The position numbers and the translations under genes were made by a program. Positions 1-9,639 of a stretch of DNA of 38,709 nucleotides are shown here, in pieces (within the stretch, counting starts at the first letter, position 1; every line of letters starts with the position of its first letter). Source of the stretch: a candidate division WWE3 bacterium (GTDB lineage Bacteria; Patescibacteriota; WWE3; JAPLWK01); assembly GCA_026396615.1 (NCBI GenBank), contig JAPLWK010000006.1, positions 1-38,709 on the forward strand, in the 5' to 3' direction. Under the pieces are notes generated by a model that ran no database searches, was not told where the DNA came from, and saw only the letters and a program-made list of their open reading frames with translations.

Positions 1-1014
1 ATCGTTCCCATTCCAGTTAGGCTTTACCCAAAACGAAACTGTTCCCTGATTAGAATTGAAATGTTCATAATTGTTACTGGAAATTTGGGCGCCTGAGTTG
101 AAGGTCAACGTTGACCCCGCTGTCCCTGCCGCATTGCCGTAGACCGAAACTGCCTGACCAAGTTTGCCGGTGTCTAAATACCCACTGGCTTTGAACTGGT
201 TGGCTTGAGTGGAATTGGTTTCATCGAGGCCCCATTGACCCATGAGACTGGCGCCACCGGTCTGTTTGATTTGTTCGGTAGTTGAGCCGGCGATGAAGGC
301 CGCGGCTTGGTCAGCGTGGAAGTTGGAAGCGAGAGAAGCGGTATTAGAAAAACCAATCTTGCCACCGGTTAAGTTAGTGGCTGCTTGTTTAACAGCGAAG
401 ATTAATCTGCCTAAACCTGAAGTGGTCTGCGTGGAATTTGAGGAGAGCGTCGCCCCATTAGTTAAAGCTAAAGCTCCGCTAGCTACAACTGGTGAACCGC
501 CAGTAGTCCAATTAGTGCCATTAACTGAGGAACCGGAGAAGGTATCGTAGAGGGAAAAGATGGAGGAGGGGGACGAGAGATCGATCGCATTTGGATTTCC
601 ATAATACACGTACAACGTGGCCCCAGTGGTTGGAATACTGGCGAGGATGGTCCAGATTCTCGTAGTACTTAAGTTACAAGCTCCCGTCCCACTCTCCTCA
701 ATCCAGTAGGGAAGTGAAGCGCCGGTGGAATCAGCCACCCGAATATCTTGGCAGCTAGATTGAATCTTTTTGGCAGTAATGAGCGTCTTGGTGTCCAGAG
801 TGAAGGAGACTTGGTAGCTTGTGAGTGTTCCGCCAGTACCGTTAGTCACCGTCACCGCTTTACGGTAAGTCCAGCCGTCATTGAACCAGGCTGCTTTGGT
901 GGGGGTTGCAGTGATTTTGAAGACTACTCCGATCACAATGACGGTTAGTACTCCCGCAGCTATTATTCTGGGATTTACAAGGATAATAACTTTGTCATTC
1001 CGGGCAAGCGCCAC
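1..1014 (-). CDS. DUF2341/LamG-type surface protein, 3' end outside window
   Basis: An open minus-strand frame runs without a stop from about position 1014 to the left edge (about 338 codons visible). After a short N-terminus there is a membrane/signal segment (about residues 17-33, IIAAGVLTVIVIGVV). It is followed by a DUF2341-like domain beginning FNDGWTYRKAVTV and containing LYVYYGNPNA, then a concanavalin/LamG-like stretch (LMGQWGLDE, GTVSFWVKPNWNG). Such proteins are exported and may bind glycans; this one presumably faces outside. The start is uncertain: GTG at 1014 lies inside a genomic repeat and no clear ribosome binding site is visible. It lies downstream of the giant adhesin and the four-helix gene on the same strand. 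The C-terminus and any anchor are missing. The family assignment is from motif recognition only. Confidence 0.7.
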   Translation of the reverse strand, partial: MALARNDKVIILVNPRIIAAGVLTVIVIGVVFKITATPTKAAWFNDGWTYRKAVTVTNGTGGTLTSYQVSFTLDTKTLITAKKIQSSCQDIRVADSTGASLPYWIEESGTGACNLSTTRIWTILASIPTTGATLYVYYGNPNAIDLSSPSSIFSLYDTFSGSSVNGTNWTTGGSPVVASGALALTNGATLSSNSTQTTSGLGRLIFAVKQAATNLTGGKIGFSNTASLASNFHADQAAAFIAGSTTEQIKQTGGASLMGQWGLDETNSTQANQFKASGYLDTGKLGQAVSVYGNAAGTAGSTLTFNSGAQISSNNYEHFNSNQGTVSFWVKPNWNGND

Positions 1015-1165
1015 GCGCGACCCGGAATCCAGTAATTTTAACTCAATCCCACTAGATTTTATTAGTTTAATTACCTTTTTTAATCGGTTACTGGATTCCG
1101 GGTCAAGCCCGGAATGACAAGGTGGGTTGGCTGGATTCCGGGTCAAGCCCGGAATGACAAGGTGG
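992..1165. repeat. Palindromic repeat family B, compound copy
   Basis: Two to three units of a GTCATTCCGGGC...GCCCGGAATGAC palindrome (inner part ACTGGATTCCGGGTCAAGC) lie in inverted and tandem arrangement. The same family recurs at 21517-21605 (inside leuS), 28683-28761 and 33884-33945. The copy fills the gap between two minus-strand genes and overlaps the possible start of the left-edge gene. Confidence 0.8.
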
Positions 1166-1297
1166 GTGAGTGATTTAATCTTCAGGATTAATCTAATCAG
1201 TTTCTTATTTGTTATTCGTACTCTTAATACAGGCAGTTGCATTACCAATTATTTTAGCATTCTATATACCTATGGCGAGAGGGAGTTTATGTTGTGG

Positions 1298-1867
1298 CTA
1301 CGGCCTGTTTTGGCTGCGATATTCCAATCTTTTTTTAAACAGATTTTCGGTGTAACCACCCTCCTTAGCAAACTTAGTTTCGGCCGCTTCAATTTGCTTT
1401 TTAAGCAGGTAAGTTTCTATATGGCACAGCGTTAATAAAAAGTTTGCCGCTTCTTCGGGATCCTTGGGTAATATCGGTTTTTCGATTAAGTTTCCTAAGT
1501 TACTTAGGTTGCTTATGTTACTTAATCGGTAACCGATTTGTTGGAAGTTTTTTACTCGGGGGTCAGTTTTGGGGTAAATTCTAAGTTTTAAAATCCGTAA
1601 AAAATCCTCCAAATCAGCGATTAGCTCTTCGTAAGAGGCGTACGAAATTCCTAAAAGTTTTAGCTGCCCTTTAAGAGAGCAAATTTCGGCCACTCCCTCT
1701 ACTATGTTTTGTTTGCTACTCCGCGCGGCGTGCAGCATTTGTTCCGCGGTTCTGTGGGTGGGAATGTTTAAGCGGCCTAAGTAGCTTAAGTAACTTAAGA
1801 AACTTACGGTTAAATCGTAAATAATTTCGCTGTACCTGTAGGTTAACAGGTTTTTAATAGGGTTCAT
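1298..1867 (-). CDS. Four-helix-bundle protein with 'suffix' domain
   Basis: The 189-residue protein is helical throughout. Its C-terminal part (YLLKKQIEAAETKFAKEGGYTE) matches the pattern I know from the four helix bundle suffix domain (TIGR04258), relatives of the 23S rRNA intervening-sequence proteins and of DGR Avd proteins. The centre has leucine/asparagine-rich heptads (LSNISNLSNLGN), common in CPR members of this family. The ATG directly abuts the TAA of the giant adhesin gene upstream, so the two are almost certainly co-transcribed and translationally coupled. The molecular function is unknown. It could bind nucleic acid or a partner protein, but nothing in the sequence decides this. 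Confidence 0.7.
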   Translation of the reverse strand: MNPIKNLLTYRYSEIIYDLTVSFLSYLSYLGRLNIPTHRTAEQMLHAARSSKQNIVEGVAEICSLKGQLKLLGISYASYEELIADLEDFLRILKLRIYPKTDPRVKNFQQIGYRLSNISNLSNLGNLIEKPILPKDPEEAANFLLTLCHIETYLLKKQIEAAETKFAKEGGYTENLFKKRLEYRSQNRP

Positions 1868-4800
1868 TTATTCACTACCAATAACTAACCAACTGAATGG
1901 CAAATCACTGGGAACTGGAGAGGTAGTCACTACTTTGAAGCTACTACCAGCTTTCTTTTCGATAACACCGAGCGTGGCGCTAGCAGTAGCCTCTGGGGTG
2001 AGCATAACTAGTGAAGTAGCTCCAATTCCGGTGCTGGGAACTACTAGTGTTTTGGTGCCGGCGAGTAGAACGGCGTGGCCGGCGTTGGAGGCGCCTTTGA
2101 CGTTGAAAGCTTCGGCGGTCACCGCTGTTGCCAGTAGACCCTTGCTATTCATTGTGATGTCGCCGTTTAGGAAGCTTAAAGTGCCGGAAAGCGAGTTGAT
2201 GGTAACGCCTCCCATTGGGTCTAGTCCATCAATAGTTAGCAAGCCGACGGTAATAGTGCCAGTGATCCCGACGTCGCCTAAAGTCGTCTTCCCGAGGACA
2301 TTGAGCTTCTTGTACATATTGACGTCAACATTGATTTTGCCCAGGTCAACTGCTGTCGTCGCGCCTGCCAACATCGCCGACGGAGAGGCCATTAAAGCTT
2401 TTAAGTCACTTAATTGGGTCTGTTGGGCTTTGGCGACTTCAACTAAAAAGCCGGCCATCTTGGGGTAGTCTAGTGATTCATAACCGTTGGCGTTGGTGCC
2501 CACTAATTCCGGCAGCACCGCTCCCACTTCCTGCGCAATCATACCCATTTCCCGCTGGCTGCCTAAATACTTAGCGGCATCAACCCCAGTATTCCAGTTG
2601 TAATAAACGCCGCGGAGCTTGCTTAAATCGTCAAGGACGTTAGTAGTGTCGCTGATTGTCACTATATTAGTTTTCAGTCGTTGATCCGAACTGCTGTTGG
2701 TTAAGTTACCATTGGCGTCAGAATAAACAGCCCGGTTGCCAGTGCCGCCCAGGTCCGAGACCGCCAGTTTTCCGGTCGGGGCGGCTACTCCAATGCCTAC
2801 ATTGCCAGCATTCGCATCAATAATTAAGCCGTAGCTGGTGCCGGAAGCTACTGTGCCGCCGGTGATTTTAAGGCCCGTCGAGGTCACCGTTCCGGTCGTC
2901 TGGGTGATATTAGGCATCGTAATATTTAGACCGTTCCAGGTATTAACGCCGGCGCCGGTATTTTGAATCAAGGCTCCACCCGTCACTGAAAGACCATTAT
3001 AAGAGTATGTGCCAGCTCCCGTGTTCGTAACCGCTGGCATGGCAATCGTTTGACCACTCACGTTAAAGCCCGCGGCGGTGTAGTTAGTTGAAAGGTCCAG
3101 ATTAAGCCCGGTCAAAGCTCCAGTCAAAACTGTGGCCGACGGGGCGTGCAGTAAACTTAGAGTTCCTGTTGTCTGCGTCGAAGCCACATCCAGCTTGGCA
3201 GCTGGCGTGATTGCACCTATACCAACTAAGCCTGCCGAAGTGACGTTGAATTTACCACCACCGACGTCAAAAGTGGTGGCGGGGGCAATCGTTCCAATTC
3301 CCACTCTGGAATTCGTCGCGTCTAGACTTAGTAAAGAAGTTAAACTTTGATTTTGGAAATTAAGAGCGTTCACATCGGTATTAAGCGTCCAGGCTTGATT
3401 TTGTTGCAGGAAGGCGCCGCCCGGAGAATCAAGAACAATTTGACCACTATTATATGTCACCAAGTTCAGGTTGTTGCTGGCATAGGTCGGTCCCGCGGTC
3501 AAATACAATGACGCCTTCGACTTGATGGTCGAGGCCGTCGTATTCGTGAAGGCCAGGTCATAAGCAATAGCGACGTCACCGGCCGCCGTAAAGGAAGTTG
3601 GCAGTCCGGCCGTTATAGCTGTCTGCGAAACGCTGAAGATACTATTAGTATTGTCAGTAATATTTAAAAGATTCCCAATCGTGCCATATTGACCAACGTT
3701 AATTTTGACCAAGTCACCAGTATTTACAATTTGCGTGCTACCTGCAGGCGACCAGTCAATGTTGGCTAAACTCCCTGTGAAAGTCGTATTCGTCAGGTTG
3801 GAGTTTACATTTAAGAGATGTCCGCTCGTTAAGTTGTTGCCGGAGGTGGCAATGTTGACAGCATCGCTGGTGGTGGCGGTTGACGGAATGCTGAGTCCGT
3901 CATTAGCGTTTGTTGGTGCCAGCGTCGTGCCCGTTCTATTCCAGTATCCAAGCACTCCAGTGGAAGCGGGATTAGCCCAAGTCAAATTACCAGCCGAGTC
4001 ATTCGTCAAAATAGAATTGGCAGCGCCCTGGGAAGCTGGGAAGGAAGTCGTGACATTATTTAACTTAACGATATTTCCTGTTGAGTTAACTTGGAATTGG
4101 GAAGAAGCGCCGACGGAGAAAGCCGAGGTGCTGTTTGTATTACCAATACCAACCGAACCCGTAACAAACAAGTTGGCATTGGTTGACCCGTCAGCTCTAA
4201 TGACCTGTAAGTCTGAGCCATTAACGGCCAAGGCTGGGAAACTGCTAGTAGTACCTCCAAAATTTAGACGAGTAAATCCAGTTGTTGCGTTATTGAGTAA
4301 GTTTATCACTCCGTCAGCCGTTGACGTAACTGTTGACCTCGCTGCCCATTGTAAATTACCACCAGCTGCAACATTTAAATTTCCACCGTAAATGGTGCCG
4401 GTGGCATTGATACCGCCGACAACATCTAATTTAACTGCTGGAGATGCCGTTCCAATCCCTACTCTATTATTAGTGCTATCGATGCTAAGAATTGACCCTA
4501 AACTGGCGTTTTGGAAATTAAGAGCGTTCACCGCGGTGTTTAAGGTCCAGTTTTGGGCCTGGTTCATGGTGGCGCCGCCAGCTAAATCGAGGACCAGTTG
4601 ACCGGAGTTAAAAGTCTGTAAACCTAAATTAGAGGAGTTGAAGGCTTCACCGGCAATCATCGACAAATTAGCAGCCGAGCGGATGTTGCCCAAAGTAGTA
4701 TTGCTGAAATTCAAGTCATAGGCCATAGTCGTGTCTCCCGCAGCATTAAAGGAGGCCGGCAAATTAGCGGTCAAAGCGGTCTGAGAAACGCTAAAAATAG

Positions 4801-7800
4801 AGTTGCCGTTGTCAGTAATATTTAAAAGATTCCCGATAGTGCCGTATTGACCAACGTTTATTTTGACGAGGTCACCAGTGTTTACAATCTGCGTGCTACC
4901 TGCGGGGGACCAATCGACGTTGGCAAGTGACCCGGTAAAGGTGGTGTTGGTGAGCGTTGAACTTAAGTTTAGAAGATGCCCCGATGTTAGCGTATTTCCA
5001 GAGGTCGCGATGTTTAACCCATTGCCGGTTGTGAGGGCGCTGGGAGTGACAGCGACAATATCAGTAGTCGTTGCCGTTGATGGGATACTTAAGCCGTCGT
5101 TAGCATTCGTGGGGGCGAGAGTGGTGCCCGTGCGGTTCCAATAACCCAAAATGCCAGTCGAAGCTGGGTTGCTCCAGGTTAGATTTCCAGCCGAGTCGTT
5201 CGTCAAAATAGAATTAGTGGCGCCTTGAGAAGCTGGGAAAGAAGTCGTGACATTATTTAATTTAACTATGTTACCTGTCGAGTTGACTTGAAATTGGCTC
5301 GAAGCGCCGACGGAGAAGGTCGAGGTTGGTGTTGTCGTTCCCACGCCCACCAGACCCGCTGAAGTAACATTAAATTTGCCACCGAGAACGTCAAAAGTGG
5401 TCGCTGGGGTGGTCGTTCCAATTCCAACATTTCCGGTGCCGGTCATAATGGCTAAATTATTGTTATAGCTGGTAGATATTTGCGCCAAGCCGTTATTACC
5501 GAAAGTCAAGTTGCTACCCATGGTAAAGTCACCAGTCGATGAAAATTTATAGTTTGGTCCGTGGAGGTAGAGCATGCCGGTGCCGTTGGGATCAATGGTT
5601 AAACCCTGATTGGTGGCTAAAGTTTGAACCACCGCGGAATTATCAAAACGAACGCCGCCGCTGGGATTGTCGGTCGCCCCAACAGCGATCCAGCCAACGT
5701 CCTCCGAGAAAACGTAACCGGTGGCAATGCCGGTGTTGACGTTAAAGATGACATTGCTACCGTATAAAGTAAAATCAAGGAAATTGCCGGTGTTTAGCAC
5801 CTTGGCCTTACCGGTGACAACGCCGGTACTCATGTTTACATTTACCGGTCCGGAACTGTTATCTACAGTGCCAAAAGCCACCCAGCCAACGTCTTCCAAA
5901 AAAGCGTAGCCGGAGAGGTTGCCGGTGGCGTGATCGAGGCTAACACTACTATTATAGTTACTAAAATCCAAATACCCGGTACTGTTTAAGACGGCGGCTC
6001 TTCCTGTGAATTGATAGGAAAGACCGGAGGTGCTTTTGTTGCCGAGAGTCATATCCCCACCAATAATAGTGGCGTTGCTTTGAATGTTGCCAACGACATC
6101 AAGTGGCGTCGCTGGTGTGATAGTGCCAATGCCGACTCTACCGGCCTTTAAATATAAGGTGTTAACAACGGCACCAGCTTCAATGCTAGTAAGGGTGGCG
6201 ACCGAGTTTTGGGTCAAAGTAAAATCAGCGTTAGGTGTTAGACCGGTGATTCCCGATAAACCCTCAGCAGCAGAAGCTCGGTTTAAGGCGTGAGCGGTAG
6301 TGCCGATGTACATCGTGGAACTATTAGCAGCATTGTCTCCAGTGTTAATACCAGTCACAGTAGCAGTACCGTTACCGATAAAGTTAGAACCGAGTTTTAA
6401 TGTAGCTGTCGCGTTGGCCATGTCTAAAGTTAATGTTCGACCAGTGGTAAGTGCTGTTGAAGAAGTGCCGGCGATAGTGACGTCGAAAGCGGCCGAAGTA
6501 TCACGAATGGCGAGACCAGTGAGTCCCGTCAGAGTGCCGCCGGTGATTCCAGGAGTTACTAACGATGGTGAAGTTGAATACACTATATTAGTAGTCGTTG
6601 TTCCAGTAGTGCCAGTGGCGGCGTTTAAGTAGTTCAGTTGCGTGCCGGTCGCAGTAACGGCGGTTGATCCTAGAGTGAAGCCGTTCGCAGCGGTGAGCGT
6701 CGAACTAAAAGCGCCGGTGCCGGTAACGTCAAGGGTTGCCAAAGTGGGGTTGGTGTTGCCAACTCCAAAACTCCCGGCGACCCAAGATTTTCCCAGCCCA
6801 TTGATGTTCAGGTTACCGCCGTCAGTAATGTCGCCGGTCACTCCGAGCGTCGAACTTAAAGTGGTGGCGCCGGTGACTCCTAAAGTATCCGTAAAAACAC
6901 CGGCCCCAGTCGCTTTAAATGTGCCGGCGACGTACAACTTAGTAGTAGGAACGAGAATTCCAATGCCCACATTGCCCTCAAAAATGGCGCCGCTGGTGGG
7001 AGCGGCACTGTTTTGGTAAGTAGCCCCAACGGCCAGGTCCGTCGTGCTAAGTTTGGATCCCGGGGTGATGGTGCCGATACCAACGTTGCCGTTATCATAA
7101 ATATGGCTACTCGTTAACATGTAAGTATCGGTGTAAACGGGCACGTACCCGAGAACTCCACTACCGCCAATGGAGCCAGAAAGACCAGCGCAGTTTCCCG
7201 TATCTACGCAGATGCTCCCCGAGCGGTTGGGGAGGGTGTAGGTGCGGTCGGCGGTCAGGTCAAGACTGGAAATAGTGCCGGTATGTTGAACGGCGCCGGC
7301 CGCGGCCGGTGAAATTATAATAGTGTCGCGAGCGGTACTGCCGCCGCCAAATTGAATGTCGCCAGTTGGTGTCACTGCCAAGTATTTAAGAGTGCCGGCG
7401 TTGTCAATTACATTAAAAACGTCAACTGAGCCGGCGGCGGCTTGCTTAACAGAGAGCCCGGTGGCGTCCGCTTGACCGGCCGTAATAGTTTGAGTGGCGT
7501 TAGGATTTTTAATGACGCAGTTAGGGCAGATGCCACCAGGATTGGTGAGTTCGCCCCAAGAAGGTTTACCTTGACTATTAACTACCATCACTTGGTTTTC
7601 GGTGCCAGCTCCCAAAGTAGTTAAAGTATTGGCAGCGCTGGCGTACAGCATCGCTCCTTCGGTAATGGCGGCCAGACCAGTGCCACCGTGTGTTACTCCC
7701 AAAGTGCCGGTGACTTCACTGGCCAGGTTAACGTCGCCAGTTGATAGCACTCCCGCTAAACTACTGCGAACAACTCCGTTATCTAATCCCGAAAAAGTAA

Positions 7801-9433
7801 TCGTACCGGATGACGTCAGTCCTGTTCCTCCCGTGATCGCGCCGGCGTTGGTAATGCCACCGCCGTTATTATTAATGCCGCCGGTAATGCTAGCGCCAAC
7901 AACCCTTAGAGTGCCATTAACGTCAAGGGTGTACTGCGGATCGTTCGTGCCAATGCCGATTTTGTCGCCAATAGTTGAGGGGAACAACTTACCACCGTTC
8001 CTGCTCCAGTAACCAATGGTGCCGCTGGTCCCGCCGCCAATCCATGTCAAACCTCCTGAGCCATCGTTCTGTAACAGGGCATTAGACAGCCCCTGCGTCG
8101 TTGGCCATGAATAGGGGATTCCACGGATTCCGGACAGATTTCCACGGATAGTGGTATTGCCGGTGAGGTCAGAAGTTCCTGTCACAGCAAGGTTACCGCT
8201 GACTGTCGCCGAGCCGCCGACGCCAAGGTTCTTATCTAAAGTAACGTCATCGGTAAAGTGGCCGGTGCCAACGACGTCAAGCTTACTCGTAGGTGTGGCG
8301 GTACCAATTCCCAGCATGTCTGTAAGGCTTGTCATATATAATGTGCCATTACCTTGAGTCCATTTTATGGGAGTAAAGACCGTTGCCACGTGCCCACTCA
8401 AGCTGACCGTGGTGTCACCACTACCAATCATTTCAAAGTAGTCAGTATTGCTGCCAGCCGTTAGTGTTGCGCCACCAACCCGGAACTCTTTAAAGATGTT
8501 TTGACTGGTGCCTTTGTCAGTGTTTGTCACCGTGTCGCCGCTAAGAGCCAGACCGGGACCAACTTTTAGAGTAGCGTCGCCGGTCTGCCCCAGAAATGAC
8601 AAAACGCCAGTGTTGGTAATAATGGGATTTTGACCGGTCGAAACGCTAATTCCCGGTCCGGCGGCCACACTATATAAGAGGTTAGACGCCGCCACCGTTT
8701 TGGCGGTAATGGTTTGGCCAGAAGCATCTATTGATGCCTTAAAAATAGTAGGCACTGCGAAGGTCATGGTGGGGGTGGTTTTAGTTGTAGTGGCGGCAAG
8801 AACCTGAGCTAGACCCAGATTTTTGACCGCTGGTTGTTTTTCCGATTTTCCCAGTAATGTTAGCCCCGTTTTTGCTTGATTAATTCCATTTTCCAGACGA
8901 CCGTAAATTCCTCCGGCGCCGTTGTATTTAAGAGCGGCGACACCAAGCAGGGTGACGGCCAGCATGGCAAGCAGGCTGGCGAATCGCAAACTCTGCGTTA
9001 CATTTGTTCTCGCAGGAACGTCGGGGTACAGTATTTCTTCCGGGGTTGCGTTCAACAACAACGTAGGGGTCGCATTCATGCGACCCTCGGCCGGTTGGAT
9101 CGAGGGCCGGATAAATCCGGCCCCTACGTATGGTAAAACGTGGTCGACAGAATGAACCATCGGCCCGCTCACGACTTGATTTCTTGATTGGATTGCCTTC
9201 TTGTTACTAACTTCTAATTTGTAGGCTTTGAGTTTTTCGGCATCGCTGGCTTTATATAAACGACTGCCGTTTGCATCTCTTTGAGACTCCAAAATACCTT
9301 CAGATTCCCATCGACGAATTGTAGATGCCGAAACACCCGAAAGGGCTGAAAGTTCGCTTGGTGTCAAGTTAAAATTGGCAGTATTTTCCATGAGCAGTTT
9401 TTGGGGCATATCGAAGATTTCTATACTTCTCAC
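1868..9433 (-). CDS. Giant surface protein: MerR-like HTH, TM segment, VGIGT-repeat stalk, peptidase S74 domain
   Basis: 2521 residues. Residues about 20-70 form a MerR-type winged HTH (LTPSELSALSGVSASTIRRW, then GSRLYKASDAEKL). Residues about 148-169 are a membrane segment (LRFASLLAMLAVTLLGVAAL). The rest is an extracellular Gly/Thr/Ser/Asn-rich stalk with about 13 copies of a VGIGT-x2-P-x4-LDV motif, as in tail fibres and CPR adhesins. Near residue 2248 begins an S74 intramolecular chaperone/autoprotease domain (SSDQRLKTNI), followed by about 170 more residues that self-cleavage could separate. A genomic palindromic repeat is inserted in frame at residues 102-125, between HTH and membrane. 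The GTG start lies about 13 nt after a consensus -10 box; ATG at 9409 or 9391 are alternatives and the HTH is intact with any of them. Attachment is the likely role; whether the HTH binds DNA is unknown. Confidence 0.85.
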   Translation of the reverse strand: MRSIEIFDMPQKLLMENTANFNLTPSELSALSGVSASTIRRWESEGILESQRDANGSRLYKASDAEKLKAYKLEVSNKKAIQSRNQVVSGPMVHSVDHVLPYVGAGFIRPSIQPAEGRMNATPTLLLNATPEEILYPDVPARTNVTQSLRFASLLAMLAVTLLGVAALKYNGAGGIYGRLENGINQAKTGLTLLGKSEKQPAVKNLGLAQVLAATTTKTTPTMTFAVPTIFKASIDASGQTITAKTVAASNLLYSVAAGPGISVSTGQNPIITNTGVLSFLGQTGDATLKVGPGLALSGDTVTNTDKGTSQNIFKEFRVGGATLTAGSNTDYFEMIGSGDTTVSLSGHVATVFTPIKWTQGNGTLYMTSLTDMLGIGTATPTSKLDVVGTGHFTDDVTLDKNLGVGGSATVSGNLAVTGTSDLTGNTTIRGNLSGIRGIPYSWPTTQGLSNALLQNDGSGGLTWIGGGTSGTIGYWSRNGGKLFPSTIGDKIGIGTNDPQYTLDVNGTLRVVGASITGGINNNGGGITNAGAITGGTGLTSSGTITFSGLDNGVVRSSLAGVLSTGDVNLASEVTGTLGVTHGGTGLAAITEGAMLYASAANTLTTLGAGTENQVMVVNSQGKPSWGELTNPGGICPNCVIKNPNATQTITAGQADATGLSVKQAAAGSVDVFNVIDNAGTLKYLAVTPTGDIQFGGGSTARDTIIISPAAAGAVQHTGTISSLDLTADRTYTLPNRSGSICVDTGNCAGLSGSIGGSGVLGYVPVYTDTYMLTSSHIYDNGNVGIGTITPGSKLSTTDLAVGATYQNSAAPTSGAIFEGNVGIGILVPTTKLYVAGTFKATGAGVFTDTLGVTGATTLSSTLGVTGDITDGGNLNINGLGKSWVAGSFGVGNTNPTLATLDVTGTGAFSSTLTAANGFTLGSTAVTATGTQLNYLNAATGTTGTTTTNIVYSTSPSLVTPGITGGTLTGLTGLAIRDTSAAFDVTIAGTSSTALTTGRTLTLDMANATATLKLGSNFIGNGTATVTGINTGDNAANSSTMYIGTTAHALNRASAAEGLSGITGLTPNADFTLTQNSVATLTSIEAGAVVNTLYLKAGRVGIGTITPATPLDVVGNIQSNATIIGGDMTLGNKSTSGLSYQFTGRAAVLNSTGYLDFSNYNSSVSLDHATGNLSGYAFLEDVGWVAFGTVDNSSGPVNVNMSTGVVTGKAKVLNTGNFLDFTLYGSNVIFNVNTGIATGYVFSEDVGWIAVGATDNPSGGVRFDNSAVVQTLATNQGLTIDPNGTGMLYLHGPNYKFSSTGDFTMGSNLTFGNNGLAQISTSYNNNLAIMTGTGNVGIGTTTPATTFDVLGGKFNVTSAGLVGVGTTTPTSTFSVGASSQFQVNSTGNIVKLNNVTTSFPASQGATNSILTNDSAGNLTWSNPASTGILGYWNRTGTTLAPTNANDGLSIPSTATTTDIVAVTPSALTTGNGLNIATSGNTLTSGHLLNLSSTLTNTTFTGSLANVDWSPAGSTQIVNTGDLVKINVGQYGTIGNLLNITDNGNSIFSVSQTALTANLPASFNAAGDTTMAYDLNFSNTTLGNIRSAANLSMIAGEAFNSSNLGLQTFNSGQLVLDLAGGATMNQAQNWTLNTAVNALNFQNASLGSILSIDSTNNRVGIGTASPAVKLDVVGGINATGTIYGGNLNVAAGGNLQWAARSTVTSTADGVINLLNNATTGFTRLNFGGTTSSFPALAVNGSDLQVIRADGSTNANLFVTGSVGIGNTNSTSAFSVGASSQFQVNSTGNIVKLNNVTTSFPASQGAANSILTNDSAGNLTWANPASTGVLGYWNRTGTTLAPTNANDGLSIPSTATTSDAVNIATSGNNLTSGHLLNVNSNLTNTTFTGSLANIDWSPAGSTQIVNTGDLVKINVGQYGTIGNLLNITDNTNSIFSVSQTAITAGLPTSFTAAGDVAIAYDLAFTNTTASTIKSKASLYLTAGPTYASNNLNLVTYNSGQIVLDSPGGAFLQQNQAWTLNTDVNALNFQNQSLTSLLSLDATNSRVGIGTIAPATTFDVGGGKFNVTSAGLVGIGAITPAAKLDVASTQTTGTLSLLHAPSATVLTGALTGLNLDLSTNYTAAGFNVSGQTIAMPAVTNTGAGTYSYNGLSVTGGALIQNTGAGVNTWNGLNITMPNITQTTGTVTSTGLKITGGTVASGTSYGLIIDANAGNVGIGVAAPTGKLAVSDLGGTGNRAVYSDANGNLTNSSSDQRLKTNIVTISDTTNVLDDLSKLRGVYYNWNTGVDAAKYLGSQREMGMIAQEVGAVLPELVGTNANGYESLDYPKMAGFLVEVAKAQQTQLSDLKALMASPSAMLAGATTAVDLGKINVDVNMYKKLNVLGKTTLGDVGITGTITVGLLTIDGLDPMGGVTINSLSGTLSFLNGDITMNSKGLLATAVTAEAFNVKGASNAGHAVLLAGTKTLVVPSTGIGATSLVMLTPEATASATLGVIEKKAGSSFKVVTTSPVPSDLPFSWLVIGSE
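3300..5310 (-). repeat. Two long diverged internal repeats in the adhesin stalk
   Basis: The segments at about 3300-4110 and 4450-5310 are homologous along their length, offset by about 1.16-1.20 kb. Both encode the series LxLDxTNxRVGIG, ...GSLANVDWSPAGSTQIVNT..., ...ILGYWNRTGTTLAPTNAND. The second contains a short extra stretch (around VAVTPSALTTGNG). It is probably a tandem duplication that has since diverged; such repeats promote length variation by recombination. Confidence 0.75.
9060..9130. repeat. Palindromic repeat family A, in frame inside the adhesin gene
   Basis: Outer arms ACGTAGGGG and CCCCTACGT enclose two inner hairpins (TCGCATTCATGCGA and CCGGATAAATCCGG) and a CCCTCG/CGAGGG pair. 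Here it reads in frame as a roughly 24-residue peptide between the HTH and the transmembrane segment of the giant surface protein. Confidence 0.85.
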
Positions 9434-9446
9434 ATGCCGTAGTTAA

Positions 9447-9474
9447 AGTATATAAAAAGGGAAGAGGGTGTCAA
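9447..9474 (-). promoter_or_regulatory. Sigma70-type promoter of the giant adhesin gene
   Basis: On the minus strand TTGACA (9474-9469) is followed after 16 nt by TATACT (9452-9447). The predicted transcript start lies only a few bases before the GTG at 9433, so the mRNA would be leaderless or nearly so; an ATG at 9409 would have a leader of about 30 nt. Confidence 0.7.
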
Positions 9475-9508
9475 GAGGATGTTGGAATTTTTAACAACAA
9501 AAATTTAA

Positions 9509-9610
9509 AAACGTAGGGGCGGGATTAACATTACCGATTAACGTAGGGGTCGCATTCATGCGACCCTCGATCAAATCGGCCGAGGGCAGCATAAATGCGA
9601 CCCCTACGTT
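9509..9610. repeat. Palindromic repeat family A, compound copy left of RAYT
   Basis: A half unit (ACGTAGGGGCGGGATTAAC...) precedes a full unit with arms ACGTAGGGG/CCCCTACGTT. The copy at 10486-10579 starts with the same compound sequence, so the transposase gene is bracketed by two near-identical direct copies. Confidence 0.85.
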
Positions 9611-9639
9611 GCCTTTTTATGTTGTGGTAAATTTAATCC

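Noticed and set aside
1935-9155. Many long plus-strand open frames opposite the adhesin gene (for example 3705-4391, 6300-7019, 7602-8012)
   Set aside because: They are antisense shadows: the minus strand codes a continuous 2521-residue protein with recognisable domains, and the plus frames have Val/Pro/Leu-rich composition typical of the complement of Gly/Thr/Asn codons.
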